A stretch of DNA of 64,000 bases. Source: Pseudonocardia sp. MH-G8 (GTDB lineage: Bacteria > Actinomycetota > Actinomycetes > Mycobacteriales > Pseudonocardiaceae). Below the pieces are notes generated by a model, which saw only the letters and a program-made list of their open reading frames with translations, ran no database searches and was not told the origin of the DNA. A program made the translations under genes and the position numbers. The DNA lies in contig NZ_NKYF01000020.1 of the NCBI RefSeq assembly GCF_002262885.1, forward strand, positions 106,679 to 170,678, written 5' to 3'. Positions 17,759 through 26,471 of this stretch are shown here, piece after piece (position 1 is the first letter of the stretch; every line of letters begins with the position of its first letter).

Positions 17759-18616
17759 CTACTCGACGGCCGGCCCGGCCGCCTCCACGGTGATCTGGAC
17801 AGCGGCCGCGGTGGCGCCGAGCGTCTCCGAGATCTGCCAGGCGACGTCCTTGATCCGGGTCCCCAGCTCCTCGACGCGCGCGGCGTCGATCCGGCTTTCC
17901 GGCACCGACGCGCTGAGCGCCCCGACGGCGTGCGCGGCGTGGTCGAAGATCGGAGCGGCGACCGCGCATATCCCGGGGCTGCGCTCCGACCTCGACACCG
18001 TCCACCCACGCGCCCGCGCTCGCGCGAGGTGGGTGCGCAGCACGTCGGCATCGGTGATCGTCAGAGGTGTGACCGGCCGGATCGGGCGCGACAGCAGCTC
18101 GTCCTGCCGCCGTAGCGGGAGCACCGAGAGGATCGCCCGCCCCGGAGCGGCGTGCGGCAGCGGCAGGGGCACTCCGATGTCGGTGTAGGTACGCCTGAGT
18201 TCCTGGCGGCTCTCCACCTGGTCGACCACGATGCGCTCTCCCGTCGGCAGCGCCTCGTGCAAGCCGATCGTCTCGTCCACCTCGTCCCGCAGCGCCGTCA
18301 TCAGGGGAAGCGCCGCGTCGCGCAGCGTCGTGGGGATCGCGCCGCTGCGGGCGAGCTGGACGAGCAGGGGACCCAGTGCATAGCGCTTCCCGGGCGCCGG
18401 ACGCACCAAGTGGTTCGCCTGCATGGCCGTCAGGAGCCGGTAGGTCGTGCTCGTCGACAGGCCCGTCAAGCGGGCGATCTCGCTGATCCCGAGTTCCGGC
18501 CTGCGCGCGTCGAAGCATCGCAGGACGGCCACGGCCCGGTCGATCGACTGCACGCCGGAGCGGGCGCGCTCACCGCGCTCGCCGTCGTCTGCCAACACCG
18601 CGCCCTTCGCATCCAT
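17759..18616 (-). CDS. IclR-family transcriptional regulator
   Basis: An IclR regulator of about 285 residues: N-terminal winged helix (VQSIDRAVAVLRCFD, then LGISEIARLTGLSTSTTYRL) and C-terminal effector domain (PHAAPGRAILSVLP, GICAVAAPIFDHAAHAVGAL). Start taken at the ATG at 18616; a GTG at 18655 would add 13 residues and cannot be excluded. It is divergent from the importer-CoA transferase operon, with a perfect inverted repeat in between, so it most likely controls that operon in response to a small carboxylic or aromatic acid. Confidence 0.9.
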   Translation of the reverse strand: MDAKGAVLADDGERGERARSGVQSIDRAVAVLRCFDARRPELGISEIARLTGLSTSTTYRLLTAMQANHLVRPAPGKRYALGPLLVQLARSGAIPTTLRDAALPLMTALRDEVDETIGLHEALPTGERIVVDQVESRQELRRTYTDIGVPLPLPHAAPGRAILSVLPLRRQDELLSRPIRPVTPLTITDADVLRTHLARARARGWTVSRSERSPGICAVAAPIFDHAAHAVGALSASVPESRIDAARVEELGTRIKDVAWQISETLGATAAAVQITVEAAGPAVE

Positions 18617-18685
18617 GCAGGTGAGCATGCTCCAGGCCTTGACCGGGCTCGCCACCGCGACCTACTGTTCCCGTATCTCAGCATG

Positions 18686-18706
18686 GCTTCCCGCAATGCG
18701 GGAAGC
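18686..18706. promoter_or_regulatory. inverted repeat, candidate IclR operator
   Basis: GCTTCCCGCA at 18686-18695 and TGCGGGAAGC at 18697-18706 form a perfect ten-base inverted repeat around a single A. It lies between the divergent IclR gene and the solute-binding-protein gene, 82 bases before the latter's start. TTCC...GGAA-type palindromes are common IclR-family sites. A second short hairpin, GGGCTC with GAGCCC (18732-18747), follows in the presumed leader. Confidence 0.55.
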
Positions 18707-18787
18707 GCAATTCACTCGACCCGGACGGGGCGGGCTCTCACGAGCCCTCCCGCGTCGCAGCGTTGCGTCAGTCGAGAGGATCAGAAA

Positions 18788-19870
18788 TTGCGCCGACGCC
18801 GTCTCATCGTTCTGATATCGACAGTGCTGTCGCTGGCGGTGTTCGCCGCGGGTTGCGCCGACACCGCGAGCGATGCCGGGGGCGGCGGAGGCAGCGGGGC
18901 CGAACTGGCGGCGCCCGACTCACCCCATCTGGAAGCGGCGCGCGCCGAGGGCCAGGTGACCTGGTACACGTCGCACTACAGCAGCGAGACCGCGGAAGCG
19001 ATCGCGGGCCTGTTCGAAGAGGCCTATCCCGGTATCACGGTGACGCTCTACCGCCAGACGGCGCAGCGCATCTACCAGCGCTTCGCGCAGGAACAGGAAG
19101 CCGGCCAGACCGTCGCCGACCTGCTGGGGATCACCGAGGTGAGCCTGGTGGCCGACCTCGCCTCGAAGAACCAGCTCGCCCGCTACGTCCCGACGAACGC
19201 CGCCGAGGTGGATCCGGCCTACGCCGCGTACAACGACCCGGACGGCTACTACCACGTCGCGAACGTGGGCAACAACATCATCTCCTACAACACCGACATG
19301 CTGTCCGAGCAGGAGGCCCCGCACAGCTGGCAGGACCTCCTGGATCCGAAGTGGAGGGGCCAGATCGCCACCGGCAACCCGGGCGCGAGCGGCTACGTCG
19401 GCACCTGGGCGACATGGGCCTACCTCGAGTTCGGCCCCGGCTACCTCGAACAGCTCGCCGCGCAGGACGTGCTCGTCGGACAGTCCATCACCGACACCAT
19501 TCCCCGCGTCGCCGCCGGAGAACGCGCCGTCGGTGTCTCCTCCGACCAGACCACCGCCAAGGCCGCCGCGGCAGGCGATCCGATCGGGATCATCTACCCC
19601 GACGACGGCGCCGTCGTCATGCCGACGCCGAACGCCATCCCCGCGGCAGCGCCTCATCCGGCAGCCGCCAAGCTCCTCGCCGACTTCATCATCAGCAAGC
19701 CGGTGCAGCAGTTCCTCGTCGAGTCCGAGGCGCTCATCCCGCTCACTCCCGGCATCGAGCCTCCGGCGCACGTGCGCCCGGATGCGACCTACGTCCGCCC
19801 CGAGCTCCAGGAACTCACGGACAACCTCGAGACCGTCATCGGCGAATGGCGCCGCCTCTTCGGAGTCTGA
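18788..19870 (+). CDS. ABC importer solute-binding lipoprotein, iron(III)/polyamine-type fold
   Basis: A 360-residue extracellular binding protein starting at a rare TTG (18788) with GAGAGG seven bases upstream: four arginines, a hydrophobic helix and a lipobox ending AAGC, Cys at residue 23. Mature-domain features are EGQVTWYTSHYSSETAEAIA and YNTDMLSEQEAPHSWQDLLD, typical of the FutA/AfuA-like extracellular solute-binding class 8 proteins. Members bind iron but also phosphonates and small organic acids. Because CoA-handling genes follow, an organic acid is more likely than iron. First gene of a six-gene operon. Confidence 0.88.
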   Translation: MRRRRLIVLISTVLSLAVFAAGCADTASDAGGGGGSGAELAAPDSPHLEAARAEGQVTWYTSHYSSETAEAIAGLFEEAYPGITVTLYRQTAQRIYQRFAQEQEAGQTVADLLGITEVSLVADLASKNQLARYVPTNAAEVDPAYAAYNDPDGYYHVANVGNNIISYNTDMLSEQEAPHSWQDLLDPKWRGQIATGNPGASGYVGTWATWAYLEFGPGYLEQLAAQDVLVGQSITDTIPRVAAGERAVGVSSDQTTAKAAAAGDPIGIIYPDDGAVVMPTPNAIPAAAPHPAAAKLLADFIISKPVQQFLVESEALIPLTPGIEPPAHVRPDATYVRPELQELTDNLETVIGEWRRLFGV

Positions 19871-19893
19871 CACCGGCCGGAAGGGAGGGGATC

Positions 19894-21633
19894 GTGGCAC
19901 CCGCGAAGATCTCCGACGTCGTGACACCGGCCCCGATCAGCTCGCCGCCGAGCGGCCGGCGCCGCGCCCCGCGCATCAGTGAGCGGCTGCTGTGGGGCGT
20001 TCCCACCGGGCTGGCGCTGCTCGCACTCGTGGTCACGGTCGTCGCACCGGCCATCTGGCTGCTGGTCTACAGCGTGCGCAGCGGCCAGGGCGGCGGCGTG
20101 ACGCTGTCCAACTACGTGGACGCCTTCACCGACCCGCTCCACCTGCGGCCGATCTGGAACTCCGTCAAGCTCGGCGCCTCGGTGATGGTCCTGTGCGTGG
20201 CGATGGGAGTGCCGCTGGCCTGGCTCGTCTCCCGCACGGACCTGCCGGGGCGGGGCGGGCTGCGCGTGTGCGTCTACGCGTCCTTCATCCTCCCGTCCCT
20301 GCTCAGCGCGGTGTCGTGGGTCATGCTCGCCAGCCCGAACGCCGGCCTGCTCAACAAGCTGACCGAATCGCTCTTCGGCGTCGCTTTCCTCAACGTCTTC
20401 ACGATGGAGTTCCTCGCCGTCGTGATCGCGTTCAGCCTCTTCCCGTACACGTTCATCTTCACGATCTCGAGCCTCGACACCATCGGCGCCGAGACCGAGG
20501 AGGCGGCCGCCATCATGGGAGCCCGGCCGCTGCGCCGTGCCCTGACCGTCACGCTGCCGTTGGTCACCCCGGCCGTCCTCGCCTCGATGACGGTCTCCTT
20601 CCTGCAGGCGGTCTCGCTGTACGGGGCGCCGGCGCTCATCGCCGTACCCGCGGGCGAGCACGTCATCACGACGCAACTGTTCCTCTTCTTCGGGTTCCCG
20701 CGCCGACCGGAACTCGCGGCGGCGTACGGCATCCCGCTCGTCCTGCTGGCGGCGGCCTTCCTGTACGCCCGACGGAAGATCATCGGGCGCCGCGGCTACG
20801 TGACGGTCGGCGGCAAGGGCTCCCAGCGCTACATCATCCGGCTCGGCCGGTGGCGTTGGCTGGCCGCGACCGGGGCATGGGGCCTCTGGAGCATCGCCGT
20901 CCTGCTTCCCGGCGTCACGCTGCTCTACGTGTCCCTGGTGCCCCGGTGGACCCAGGGAGGGTTCCTCTTCACCCTGCGGCACTACGAGTGGCTGTTCGAC
21001 CACGGCGGCACGGCCATCGCGAACACCCTGACGTTCTCGATCGGCGCCGCCACGCTGTGCGTGCTGCTCGGCTTCACCGTGGCCTACCTCGGGGAGCGCC
21101 GGGACTCGCGCGTCAGCCGCCTGCTGAGCTTCCTCACCACCGCACCCCTGGTCCTGCCGGGGATCATCCTCGGCGTCGGGATGTTCGCGGCCTTCTCCCG
21201 TCCGCCGCTCCTGCTGTCGGGCACGGGCCTGATCCTGGTCATCGCGTTCTGGGGCCGATTCATGCCGATCGCGCTGCAGAACATCCAGCCGGCGATCGCG
21301 TCGATCAACCCGGAGCTCGAACACGCGTCGAGGATCATGGGCGCCGGGATCACCCGGACGCTCGGGCGGATCACCGCACCGCTGGCCGGCAGCGCGATGG
21401 TCTCGGCGTGGATCTTCAGCTTCGTCTTGTCGACCCATGAGATCAGCGCGGCGCTCCTGCTGGTGTCGATCGACACCCAGGTCCTCCCGACGCTGGTCGT
21501 CAATCTCTACGAGCAGGCCCTCTACGAGCGCATCGCGGCGATCGGCATCTTCATGGTCGCGCTCACGATGGTCGCGGTGGTCCTCGGACGTGTGCTCATC
21601 GGCCGCCAGTTCCTCCTCAGCGGAAGCAGGTGA
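19894..21633 (+). CDS. ABC importer permease, two fused transmembrane halves
   Basis: A 579-residue permease with about twelve helices, made of two BinPDT domains in one chain (as in FbpB/ThiP). The two coupling loops are seen as EEAAAIMGARPLRRALTVTL near residue 205 and LEHASRIMGAGITRTLGRIT near residue 475. GTG start at 19894 with a strong AAGGGAGGGG site. The gene follows the binding protein by 23 bases and is followed by the ATPase after 4 bases. The fused arrangement fits the iron/thiamine/phosphonate transporter class. Confidence 0.9.
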   Translation: MAPAKISDVVTPAPISSPPSGRRRAPRISERLLWGVPTGLALLALVVTVVAPAIWLLVYSVRSGQGGGVTLSNYVDAFTDPLHLRPIWNSVKLGASVMVLCVAMGVPLAWLVSRTDLPGRGGLRVCVYASFILPSLLSAVSWVMLASPNAGLLNKLTESLFGVAFLNVFTMEFLAVVIAFSLFPYTFIFTISSLDTIGAETEEAAAIMGARPLRRALTVTLPLVTPAVLASMTVSFLQAVSLYGAPALIAVPAGEHVITTQLFLFFGFPRRPELAAAYGIPLVLLAAAFLYARRKIIGRRGYVTVGGKGSQRYIIRLGRWRWLAATGAWGLWSIAVLLPGVTLLYVSLVPRWTQGGFLFTLRHYEWLFDHGGTAIANTLTFSIGAATLCVLLGFTVAYLGERRDSRVSRLLSFLTTAPLVLPGIILGVGMFAAFSRPPLLLSGTGLILVIAFWGRFMPIALQNIQPAIASINPELEHASRIMGAGITRTLGRITAPLAGSAMVSAWIFSFVLSTHEISAALLLVSIDTQVLPTLVVNLYEQALYERIAAIGIFMVALTMVAVVLGRVLIGRQFLLSGSR

Positions 21634-21637
21634 CGCG

Positions 21638-22786
21638 GTGTCCCTCCTCGAACTGGACGGGATCGTCAAGCGGTTCGGCTCGACGACCGCGGTCGACCGG
21701 CTCGACCTGCAGATCCAGGAGGGCGAGTTCGTCGTCCTCCTGGGCCCGTCGGGCTGCGGCAAGACCACCACGCTCCGCATGGTCGCGGGGTTCGAGACAC
21801 CCACCGAGGGGCAGATCCTCGTCGACGGCAGTCCGGTCTCCTCCCCGCGGCGGGTGGTGCCTCCGGAGCGTCGAGAGATGGGGATGATGTTCCAGAGCTA
21901 CGCCGTGTGGCCCCACATGACCGTGCACCAGAACGTCGCTTACGGACTGAAGCTCAAGCGTGTCGCCAAGCAGGACCTGGCGGCAGAGGTGCACCGGGCA
22001 CTGGCGACGGTGCGGATGGAGGGCCACGGGGACCGCTACCCCGCGGAGCTGTCCGGCGGTCAACAGCAGCGAGTGGCGCTCGCCCGTGCTCTCGCGGTCG
22101 AACCGAAGATCCTCCTGATGGACGAACCGCTGTCCAACCTCGACGCGAAGCTCCGCGAGGAGATGCGCACGGAACTGCACCGTCTGCACGCGGCACTCGG
22201 GTTCACCACCGTCTACGTCACCCACGACCAGGGCGAGGCGATGGCACTGGCGGACCGGATCGTGGTGCTGAAGGACGGGCAGGTGCAGCAGGTCGGCAGT
22301 CCTGAGGACCTCTACATGCGGCCCGCGAACGCCTTCGTCGCGGGCTTCCTCGGCCGCGCCAACATCGTTCCCGGTGTCGCGGGCCCGGCCGGCACGATGA
22401 CGATCGGGGCACGACAGCTGGCCGGGACGTACCCCCGCGAGCTCGCACCCGGCACGAAGGTGTTCGGCATCATCCGTCCGGTCGGGGTCGAGATCGTCCC
22501 GGACGCGAGTAGCAGCGATGCGGACGTGTTCGACTGCACCGTCGAGGACCTGCTCTTCCTCGGTGAGGCGATCGAGGTGGTCCTGCGCGTCCCCGACCTC
22601 GACACCGACCTGCTCGCGACGCTCAGCCCGTACGTCGGGGTGCGCGCCGGGATGCGGTTGCGGTGTCGCCTTCGCGGCACCGTGATCGTTCCGGCCGACG
22701 AGCACGTGCCGAGCACCGTCGGGATCGTCGAACCCGCTTCCTTCGAGGCGGTCGGCGACGGGACCTCACCGGTCGCCGCCGGATGA
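21638..22786 (+). CDS. ABC importer ATPase with TOBE domain
   Basis: A 382-residue ATPase of the PotA/FbpC class: Walker A GPSGCGKTT, Q-loop GMMFQSYAVWPHMT, signature LSGGQQQR, Walker B ILLMDEPLSNLDAKLR and switch YVTHDQGEA. The region beyond residue about 240 is the TOBE regulatory domain. GTG start at 21638; the stop overlaps the CoA-transferase start by four bases, tying transport directly to the catabolic genes in translation. Confidence 0.92.
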   Translation: MSLLELDGIVKRFGSTTAVDRLDLQIQEGEFVVLLGPSGCGKTTTLRMVAGFETPTEGQILVDGSPVSSPRRVVPPERREMGMMFQSYAVWPHMTVHQNVAYGLKLKRVAKQDLAAEVHRALATVRMEGHGDRYPAELSGGQQQRVALARALAVEPKILLMDEPLSNLDAKLREEMRTELHRLHAALGFTTVYVTHDQGEAMALADRIVVLKDGQVQQVGSPEDLYMRPANAFVAGFLGRANIVPGVAGPAGTMTIGARQLAGTYPRELAPGTKVFGIIRPVGVEIVPDASSSDADVFDCTVEDLLFLGEAIEVVLRVPDLDTDLLATLSPYVGVRAGMRLRCRLRGTVIVPADEHVPSTVGIVEPASFEAVGDGTSPVAAG

Positions 22787-24033
22787 CGCCGCCGATGCTG
22801 CCGCTGGAACACGTACGCGTCCTGGACATGACCCAGGTGCTCGCCGGGCCGTTCTGCACGATGACGCTCGCGGACATGGGTGCCGACGTCATCAAGGTCG
22901 AGCAGGCCGACCGCGCCCAGCGCAGGATGGGCTTCCCCCTCACCGGTGAGGACGGATCCGGGTTCATCGCCCTCAACCGCAACAAGCGCAGCGTCGCGCT
23001 CGACCTCAAGGACGCCGCAGGGCGGCGGGCGCTGCACGACCTGGTGGCGACGGCCGACGTGTTCGTCGAGAACTACCGCGTCGGCGTGACGCGGCGCCTC
23101 GGCGTCGACTGGCCGACCCTGCAGGCGCTCAACCCCCGCCTGGTCTACGCGAGCATCTCCGGGTTCGGCCAGACCGGCCCGTACGCGGACCGACCCGGAT
23201 ACGACCTGATCGCGCAGGGCATGTCCGGGATCATGAGCGTGACCGGCGAGCCGGGCGGCCCGCCCGTGAAGTGCGGTCTGCCCGTCTCCGACCTGGCGGC
23301 CGGGCTGATCTGCGCGAACGCCGTCCTCGTCGCGATCATCGCCCGGGAGCGGACGGGGGTGGGCCAGTACATCGACACCTCACTGTTCGAGGCAGCGCTC
23401 GCCCTGTCGGTGTGGGAGAGCACCGAGCTGTGGTCCACCGGACGGGTCCCCCGTCCGCTCGGCTCGGCGCACCGCGGGTCGGCGCCCTACCAGGCCGTCC
23501 GCGCGCGGGACGGCTACCTCACCATCGGCGTCAACAACGAGCGGTTCTGGCGGACGTTCTGCACGGTCATCGACCGCGTCGACCTGATCGGCGACGCCCG
23601 CTTCGCCACGAACGCCGACCGGCGCACGAACCTCGGCGAGCTCGTCCCGGAGATCGAGGCGGCCCTCGCGACCCGCACCGTCGACGACTGGCTGGGCGAC
23701 CTGCTCGACGCCGGCGTCCCGGCCGGGCCGATCCACGACTACGCCGCGTCCCTCGACCATCCCCAGACCCGCGCCAGGGACATGGTCCAGCAGCTGGAGC
23801 ACGGCGTGGAGGGCCCGATGCCCGCACTCGGCATCCCGGCCAAGCTCAGTGCCACACCCGGCGCGCTGCGCACGGGGGCGCCCCTGCTCGGGGAGCACAC
23901 CGAGGAGGTGCTGCTCGAGGTGGGATACGACCGCGCCGGCATCGACCGGCTGCTGACCGACCGCAGTGCCTTCTCGATCGAATCGCTCGCCGCCGAGACC
24001 CCGCCGCCGAGACCCCCTGTAGAGGACCGATGA
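22783..24033 (+). CDS. CaiB/BaiF-family (class III) CoA transferase
   Basis: A 416-residue type III CoA transferase: VRVLDMTQVLAGPFCTMTLA at the N-terminus, GADVIKVE, RNKRSVALDLKDAAGR, GFGQTGPYADRPGYDLIAQG, and the expected catalytic Asp at residue 170 in GLPVSDLAAG. These enzymes move CoA between organic acids through a covalent aspartyl anhydride. ATG at 22783 overlaps the ATPase stop; its own stop overlaps the crotonase start (ATGA). In context it probably activates the imported carboxylate using a CoA donor such as succinyl-CoA; the substrate is inferred. Confidence 0.92.
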   Translation: MTPPMLPLEHVRVLDMTQVLAGPFCTMTLADMGADVIKVEQADRAQRRMGFPLTGEDGSGFIALNRNKRSVALDLKDAAGRRALHDLVATADVFVENYRVGVTRRLGVDWPTLQALNPRLVYASISGFGQTGPYADRPGYDLIAQGMSGIMSVTGEPGGPPVKCGLPVSDLAAGLICANAVLVAIIARERTGVGQYIDTSLFEAALALSVWESTELWSTGRVPRPLGSAHRGSAPYQAVRARDGYLTIGVNNERFWRTFCTVIDRVDLIGDARFATNADRRTNLGELVPEIEAALATRTVDDWLGDLLDAGVPAGPIHDYAASLDHPQTRARDMVQQLEHGVEGPMPALGIPAKLSATPGALRTGAPLLGEHTEEVLLEVGYDRAGIDRLLTDRSAFSIESLAAETPPPRPPVEDR

Positions 24034-24836
24034 CGACGACCGACGACGCCCCGGACACGAGCTCACCTCTCGTCGTCGCCACCCGGGCGACCCCGCACGT
24101 GGGCGTGCTGCGGATCGACAGCCCTCCGAGGAACGCGTTCGGCCGCGCGGAGTGCCTCGCCTTCATCGCGGCCTTCGAAGAGTTCACGCAGGACCCCGAC
24201 ATCCGATGCCTGGTCGTCACGGGCACCGGGAAGTCGTTCCTCTCGGGCGCGAACCTGCGCCACCAGGAGGAGCTGACACCGGCGGACTTCGAGAAGTACG
24301 CCGATTCGAACGAGGGACTCGGCAGCATCATGGCGCGGATCGAGGCCGCGCGCTTCCCGGTGATCGCCGCGATCAACGGCTATGCCCTCGGCGGGGGCCT
24401 GGAGGTCGCCCTGTGCTGCGACATCCGGCTCGCCTCCACCGACGCCCGGTTCGTCTGCGCGGGGGTCAACGTCGGCCTGATCCTGAGCTGGTTCCGCCTG
24501 CCCAGGGTGGTGGGGCTCGGCAGGGCGAAGGAGATGCTGCTCAGCGGCGCCATGTACGGCCCGGAGCAGGCGGAGCGGTGGGGGCTGGTGAGCGGGCTCC
24601 ACGACCCCGCCGACCTCGTGCCCGCGGCCCTCGCCCTCGCCGAGCGGATCGCGACGCGCGCACCGCTCTCGGTCGAAGCGACCAAGGAGTGCGCCAATCA
24701 GGCGTTCGACCTCTCCACCGCGGAGGCGATGGCCCTGCAGCGCGAGAAGTTCCTCCAGATGATCGCCACCCGGGACCACGGCGAGGCGTTGCGGGCCTTC
24801 ATCGAGAAGCGCCCGGCGAACTACGAACGGCGCTGA
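24030..24836 (+). CDS. enoyl-CoA hydratase/isomerase (crotonase) family protein, atypical active site
   Basis: A 268-residue crotonase-fold protein. The oxyanion-hole segments are intact (SGANLRHQEE near residue 72; INGYALGGGLEVALCCDIRL at residues 115-134). At the position of the first catalytic Glu of hydratases there is a Gly (FVCAGVNVGL, residue 145), and the usual GxxPGxGGxxRL segment is replaced by GLILSWFRLPRVVG; the second Glu position is kept (AKEML, Glu168). It may therefore catalyse another crotonase reaction (hydrolase, isomerase, decarboxylase or lyase) on the CoA thioester made by the preceding transferase. Confidence 0.87.
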   Translation: MTTTDDAPDTSSPLVVATRATPHVGVLRIDSPPRNAFGRAECLAFIAAFEEFTQDPDIRCLVVTGTGKSFLSGANLRHQEELTPADFEKYADSNEGLGSIMARIEAARFPVIAAINGYALGGGLEVALCCDIRLASTDARFVCAGVNVGLILSWFRLPRVVGLGRAKEMLLSGAMYGPEQAERWGLVSGLHDPADLVPAALALAERIATRAPLSVEATKECANQAFDLSTAEAMALQREKFLQMIATRDHGEALRAFIEKRPANYERR

Positions 24837-24862
24837 ACGAAGGTCGAGACGAAGGACGGGAC

Positions 24863-25597
24863 ATGGATCTTGGGCTGACAGGCTGGCGGGTACTTGTCAC
24901 CGGCGCCGGCAGCGGCATCGGACGAGCCATCGCGCAGGGTTTCGTCGACGAGGGCGCGCGCGTCGTCGCGTGCGGCCGGAACCCGGACCACGCGGTGCCC
25001 GACGGCGTCGTCGGGGCCGTCCACGCCGACCTCACGGCAGAGGGTGCGACCGAGGGCGTGATCAGTACCGCCGTCGGTCACCTGGGCGGTCTCGACACCG
25101 TGATCGCCGCAGCGGGTGGCGCGGTGACCGGAACGGTCGAGTCGGCATCCGACGAGACCTGGGCGACCGGGCTCGACCTCAACCTCCTGAGCGTGATGCG
25201 CCTGCTCCGGGCCGCCGTCCCACACCTGCGTGAACGCGGGGGACGCATCGTCGTCGTCAGCGCACTCTCCGCACGTGAACCGCGCGCCAACCACGTGGTG
25301 TCGAACGTGAGCAAGGCGGGCGCCGCCGCGCTCGCCAAGTCCCTCAGCCGGGAACTCGCCCAGGACGCCATCCTGGCCAACTGCCTGGCTCCGGGCCGGA
25401 TCCGCAGTGCGCAGCTCGACCGCGCCTACCCCGATGACAAGGCGCGCGCGGAGTTCGCCGAGGCGAACATCCCTCTCCAGCGGTTCGGAAGGCCCGACGA
25501 GGCGGTGCCCGCTGCCCTGCTCCTCGGCTCGCCGCGCAACACCTACATCACGGGCCAGACCCTCGGGGTGGACGGCGGGATGGCCTGGACGATCTGA
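24863..25597 (+). CDS. SDR-family protein lacking the catalytic tyrosine
   Basis: A 244-residue short-chain dehydrogenase/reductase. The NAD(P) motif TGAGSGIG (residues 13-20) and active-site Lys151 are present, but the catalytic Tyr four residues before the Lys is Ser147 (HVVSNVSKAG), and NNAG is AAAG. The C-terminus QTLGVDGGMAWTI is normal. Start at the ATG at 24863 after GGACGGG. Last gene of the IclR-controlled operon, 26 bases behind the crotonase. It either uses another acid/base or is not a simple dehydrogenase. A separate, fully canonical SDR follows at 25710. Confidence 0.87.
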   Translation: MDLGLTGWRVLVTGAGSGIGRAIAQGFVDEGARVVACGRNPDHAVPDGVVGAVHADLTAEGATEGVISTAVGHLGGLDTVIAAAGGAVTGTVESASDETWATGLDLNLLSVMRLLRAAVPHLRERGGRIVVVSALSAREPRANHVVSNVSKAGAAALAKSLSRELAQDAILANCLAPGRIRSAQLDRAYPDDKARAEFAEANIPLQRFGRPDEAVPAALLLGSPRNTYITGQTLGVDGGMAWTI

Positions 25598-25639
25598 GCG
25601 GTCGCGCTCGTGGGCCCGCCCCGCCCCGATGTCGTGATG

Positions 25640-25669
25640 TTGTCACGTCGAGATGGATACGCATACAGT
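25640..25669 (+). promoter_or_regulatory. candidate promoter for the downstream SDR gene
   Basis: TTGTCA (25640-25645) and TACAGT (25664-25669) are 18 bases apart, 40 bases before the SDR start. The -35 lies in a small inverted repeat CGTGA...TCACG (25634-25648), which could be an operator. Read from sequence; untested. Confidence 0.4.
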
Positions 25670-25709
25670 CCCGCACCGCCGCCCGCTGCCTCTCGAAGGG
25701 AACCCCGTC

Positions 25710-26459
25710 ATGACCCTCGATTTCCGGCTCGACGGGCGCCGCGCCCTGATCACCGGGGCCGGCCGGGGGCTGGGGGCGGCGATCGCCCAGGGCCTCCAGG
25801 AGCTCGGCGCCACGGTCTACGGGACCTCGCGCGACCGGGCGAGCGCCGAGGAGATCGCCCGGCGCCACGGGACGGAGCCGGTGGTGCTCGACGTCGCCGA
25901 CGTCGCGCAGGCCACCGAGGCCGTCACCCGGCTCCAGCAATCCGTCGGCGGGATCGACCTGCTGGTCAACAACGCGGGCATCAACGTGGTCGACGCAGCG
26001 CTCGACATCCGCCCCGAGGACTGGCAGTCCGTTCACGACACGAACGTCAAGGGCCTGTTCTTCGTCAGCCAGGCGGTGGCCCGCGGCTGCGTGGAGCGCG
26101 GGGTGCGCGGCTCGATCGTGAACATCGGGTCGCAGGCGGGCGAGGTGGCCATCGAGGACCGGGCGACGTACGGCGCGAGCAAGGGGGCGGTCGCGCAGCT
26201 GACGCGCAACCTCGCCCTCGAGTGGGCGCCCCACGGCATCCGCGTGAACAACGTGGCCCCGACGTTCGTCCGCACCGACCTGACGGCCGCGACGCTCGCC
26301 CCCGGCCCCCGCGCCGACGCGCTGCTGAGCCGGATCCCCCTCGGCCGCTTCGGCGAGCCCGACGACGTCGTCGGCGCCGTCGCGTTCCTGCTCGGCGACG
26401 CCGCCGCGATGGTCACCGGCCACACCCTGCTCGTCGACGGCGGTTACACGATCCACTGA
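25710..26459 (+). CDS. SDR-family oxidoreductase (FabG-like)
   Basis: A 249-residue classical SDR with every expected residue: TGAGRGLG (15-22), NNAG (87-90), Asn112, Ser141, Tyr154 and Lys158 (YGASK), and a GHTLLVDGGY end. Start at the ATG at 25710 behind a GAAGGGAA site; an upstream in-frame ATG has no ribosome site. It has its own promoter-like sequence and converges with rpiB. Probably an NAD(P)-dependent alcohol or polyol dehydrogenase; the neighbouring sugar-phosphate isomerase hints at sugar metabolism, but that is inference. Confidence 0.9.
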   Translation: MTLDFRLDGRRALITGAGRGLGAAIAQGLQELGATVYGTSRDRASAEEIARRHGTEPVVLDVADVAQATEAVTRLQQSVGGIDLLVNNAGINVVDAALDIRPEDWQSVHDTNVKGLFFVSQAVARGCVERGVRGSIVNIGSQAGEVAIEDRATYGASKGAVAQLTRNLALEWAPHGIRVNNVAPTFVRTDLTAATLAPGPRADALLSRIPLGRFGEPDDVVGAVAFLLGDAAAMVTGHTLLVDGGYTIH

Positions 26460-26471
26460 CGGTCGGGCGCC

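Noticed and set aside
25653..25709. N-terminal extension of the canonical SDR starting at 25653
   Set aside because: It would overlap the promoter-like TACAGT, has no ribosome site, and the ATG at 25710 gives the normal SDR start.
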